Shown here: positions 4,352 to 6,070 of the stretch, one piece after another
Position numbering within the stretch: the stretch's first letter is position 1
Layout: each line of letters begins with the position of its first letter
Origin: Desulfobacula sp.
Lineage (GTDB): Bacteria > Desulfobacterota > Desulfobacteria > Desulfobacterales > Desulfobacteraceae
Length of the DNA stretch: 6,070 nucleotides
Direction of reading: 5' to 3'
Assembly (NCBI GenBank): GCA_027858355.1
Contig: JAQICW010000515.1
Coordinates: forward strand, 1 to 6,070
Position numbers and translations under genes: made by a program
The notes under the pieces: model-generated
What the model was told of the DNA's origin: nothing
Databases searched by the model: none
Seen by the model: the letters and a program-made list of their open reading frames with translations, nothing else

Positions 4352-5635
4352 ATGACAGTAAAAAACAGTGAGATGGGATACCCCATTATTAAAGTGAAAA
4401 GAACACAAACCAGCCATTCTCAATTGCCGGACAAGCCGGAATCAAGTCCCAGTATTGGCGATATCTTCCGGGAATACGGAGACCGATTCAGATCGGAGAA
4501 GCGGCTGCACCCAAGGCAACACAAGGTTATGTACGACATCGAGCACTGTCGATGCGGTGAATTCGGAACCCACTGGGAAATCTGTGATACCTGCGGACAT
4601 CTGGAGAAAGGATATAATTCCTGTAGAAACCGACACTGCCCCGGATGCAACAATATTGCAAGACACCGATGGGTTAATGCAAGGCTGGATGAACTGTTAC
4701 CGGTCTCCTACCACCATTGTGTTTTTACCCTGCCCGATGTGTTTAATCCCCTGTGCATGTATAATAGACGCGTCATGTATGACCTGTTGTTTGAAAGTGC
4801 CGCAGAAACCCTTCTGGATTTCGGCCACGATCCCAACCGCCTGGGGGCACAGATTGGATTTTATGGCATTCTTCATACCTGGGGTGGTAAGCTCTGGATG
4901 CATCCCCACCTGCATTTCATTGTGACTGCCGGTGGGATCAACATCATAGGTGAATGGGTATCCTCTAAATATCACCGGACCTTTCTTTTTCCGGTCCTGG
5001 CACTCTCACCTGTGTTCCGGGCCAAGTTTCTTGAAAAGCTTAAGAAAGCTCATCGCAAGGGGATGTTGAATTTTCCTGCGGATATCAGCTTTCTTGCAGA
5101 TTACCATACCTTCAGTCAATGGCTGTTTCATAAAGTTCCCAAAGAATGGGTTGTTTTTTCCAAGCCACCCTTTGCAGGGCCTGAAGAAGTAGTTAAATAT
5201 ATCGGACGATACACTCATCGTGCCGCCATCAGCAACAACCGAATCATCTCAGTGGAAAACGACATCGTGGAGTTCTGGTTTAAAAATACCCGGAAGGATT
5301 CTATCTGGGAAACAACCACCTTACCTGTCATGGAATTCATGAAACGATTCCTGGATCATGTGTTACCCAGGCATTTTCACCGCATCCGGTATTATGGATT
5401 CCTGGCCAATGGAAAGGCCGGAGCGAACATTACAAAGATCCGACAGGATCTTGCAGTAACGGCCAGCCAGACCCCACAGACAATTCAGGATGAAGGTATT
5501 GCCTGTCCCAAATGCGATGATGGACACATGACCACCATCCTTGTTTTTGACGGGTATGGGAATATCCTGTCGGACAATGTACCCGATGAGATGGATGAAG
5601 CCGAACTGGAAGGGATTCTGGTGAATTCAACATGA
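4352..5635 (+). CDS. IS91-family HUH transposase
   Basis: A 427-aa rolling-circle transposase that nicks one strand and joins itself to the DNA 5' end. An N-terminal zinc-binding domain has C66/C68, C78/C81, C91 and HCPGC (95-99). The metal-binding HUH motif is in WMHPHLHFIV (H184, H186, H188). The catalytic tyrosine region is YIGRYTHRAAIS, with Y283 and Y287 four residues apart, as in the two-tyrosine IS91 pattern. RIRYYGFLAN (344-353) and a C-terminal zinc knuckle CPKC (385-388) follow. Length and domain order are complete, with no frameshift, so the gene may be active. The start is uncertain: only a short TAGG lies two bases before the ATG at 4352, and a second in-frame ATG is at 4373. No partner recombinase gene is visible. 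Confidence 0.95.
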   Translation: MTVKNSEMGYPIIKVKRTQTSHSQLPDKPESSPSIGDIFREYGDRFRSEKRLHPRQHKVMYDIEHCRCGEFGTHWEICDTCGHLEKGYNSCRNRHCPGCNNIARHRWVNARLDELLPVSYHHCVFTLPDVFNPLCMYNRRVMYDLLFESAAETLLDFGHDPNRLGAQIGFYGILHTWGGKLWMHPHLHFIVTAGGINIIGEWVSSKYHRTFLFPVLALSPVFRAKFLEKLKKAHRKGMLNFPADISFLADYHTFSQWLFHKVPKEWVVFSKPPFAGPEEVVKYIGRYTHRAAISNNRIISVENDIVEFWFKNTRKDSIWETTTLPVMEFMKRFLDHVLPRHFHRIRYYGFLANGKAGANITKIRQDLAVTASQTPQTIQDEGIACPKCDDGHMTTILVFDGYGNILSDNVPDEMDEAELEGILVNST

Positions 5636-5641
5636 GGTGTA

Positions 5642-5763
5642 TGATTTTACCGATCTTAAAACCTGGAGTTGTGATTTTACCGGAGTGTTGCGGCCAATCC
5701 ACGGAATTGTGACTATTTTTTGAATATTTTCTCTGAAATTCTTCTTTGGAATAACCGGTAAAA
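5642..5763. repeat. Repeated TTTTACCG motifs after the IS91 transposase (possible oriIS region)
   Basis: TGATTTTACCG occurs exactly twice, at 5642-5652 and 5672-5682, 30 bp apart. The second extends to TTTTACCGGAG, the same 11 bases found at 4261-4271 before the gene. An inverted copy, CCGGTAAAA, lies at 5755-5763. The location matches where IS91-type elements keep the origin end recognised by the transposase. A regulatory role is also possible. Confidence 0.5.
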
Positions 5764-5779
5764 AAGGATACTGATTCAT

Positions 5780-5953
5780 ATGTCAGCTGAAAAACTATCC
5801 CAATGTACCCCTGATCCCGAAAATAAGACCCAGGCTTCGGCTACTTTACACCAAGGGAATAACTGCGGTGGTTCTAACCCGGTTAATGTAACAATAAGTT
5901 CGAACGGTCATTTGTCGGCATTTTTTTGGCTGTGTGGTTGCCGCTCAACTTAG
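5780..5953 (+). CDS. Possible small protein, 57 aa, doubtful
   Basis: This frame begins MSAEKLSQCTPDPENKTQ and ends FFWLCGCRST, with four cysteines (C9, C29, C52, C54) and a Gly/Asn-rich middle (QGNNCGGSNP). AAGGA (5764-5768) lies 11 bases before the ATG, a little far. I recognise no family. The frame is short enough to occur by chance, and the repeat-like DNA further downstream argues for caution. The alternative is non-coding DNA or a decayed gene end. Confidence 0.2.
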   Translation: MSAEKLSQCTPDPENKTQASATLHQGNNCGGSNPVNVTISSNGHLSAFFWLCGCRST

Positions 5954-5998
5954 GACCACAAATTTTATAACTTGAACGAAATTGCTTGTCTTTTGCCC

Positions 5999-6064
5999 CA
6001 TCTACTTCGTTGCACCAAAGGCCTAATACGTATAGTATTAAACATTTGATGCGCCTTGTAGATG
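5999..6064. repeat. Three-tier imperfect palindrome, likely intergenic repeat
   Basis: CATCTAC (5999-6005), GCACCAAA (6012-6019) and TAATAC (6024-6029) pair with GTATTA (6035-6040), TTTGATGC (6045-6052; one mismatch) and GTAGATG (6058-6064). Internal loops are near-symmetric (6/5 and 4/4 bases) and the apical loop is GTATA. This orderly layout over 66 bp is more than chance and resembles REP-like elements or a folded RNA. No T run follows, so it is not a normal terminator. Confidence 0.6.
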
Positions 6065-6070
6065 AACCAA

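Larger units (their letters stand above)
4261..5763 (+). mobile_element. IS91-family element, tentative limits
   Basis: IS91-type elements move by rolling-circle transposition using a terminator end (terIS) before the gene and an origin end (oriIS) after it, and leave no target duplication. The limits given span the outermost copies of a repeated motif: TTTTACCGGAG at 4261-4271 and 5675-5685, TTTTACCG at 5645-5652, and the inverse CCGGTAAAA at 5755-5763. They are not proven ends. The transposase gene inside is intact. The region is visibly less AT-rich than the DNA on its left, in keeping with transfer. Confidence 0.35.

Noticed and set aside
4455..4925. 156-codon frame on the plus strand inside the IS91 transposase
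   Set aside because: It is a shadow in another frame of a gene with clear HUH and zinc-binding motifs, with low-quality composition and no ribosome site.
1..6070. CRISPR array, tRNA or rRNA genes
   Set aside because: No regularly spaced direct repeats with unique spacers, no cloverleaf with CCA-type end and no rRNA-like segment was seen on either strand.

Overview
This window is an AT-rich bacterial accessory region made mostly of insertion-sequence debris and small toxin-antitoxin (TA) modules. No housekeeping gene, rRNA or tRNA is visible. The families present (HigBA, VapBC with a Phd-type antitoxin, rve/DDE integrases, an IS91-type HUH transposase) are scattered across bacteria. My guess at an IS-rich Gram-negative anaerobe such as a Desulfobacterota lineage rests on general resemblance and is weak.

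Layout. 2-445 (+): 3' part of an rve/DDE transposase that starts before the window. 446-707: no gene seen. 708-1371 (+): toxin-first higBA module with a promoter embedded in a palindrome and an unusually close start codon. 1390-2566 (-): a decayed copy of a second, related IS, with candidate 12-bp terminal inverted repeats. Its transposase carries two lesions: an apparent internal loss of roughly 80 codons and a one-base frame change at a run of seven A. 2594-2629 (+): a 12-codon scrap of the 3' end of another integrase. 2729-3397 (+): a vapBC-type module behind a consensus-like promoter whose -10 box lies in an 11-bp-arm inverted repeat. 3445-3597 (-): a small remnant in which both flanks of the 1390-2566 IS type are joined with the interior gone. 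3659-4042 (+): an unrecognised 127-aa protein. 4150-4345: two strong hairpins. 4352-5635 (+): an apparently intact IS91-family HUH transposase, less AT-rich than its surroundings, flanked by copies of a TTTTACCGG-type motif. 5780-5953: a doubtful 57-codon ORF. 5999-6064: a three-tier imperfect palindrome that looks like an intergenic repeat.

The two TA modules sit in the gaps between IS remnants. TA modules may stabilise such an island, and repeated IS copies give substrates for rearrangement. The IS91-type element is the only mobile element in the window that looks able to encode a working transposase. I found no convincing new defence or metabolic system. The best leads are the leaderless-looking toxin start, the MITE-like remnant, the hairpin and repeat architecture around the IS91 gene, the terminal palindrome and the orphan 127-aa protein.
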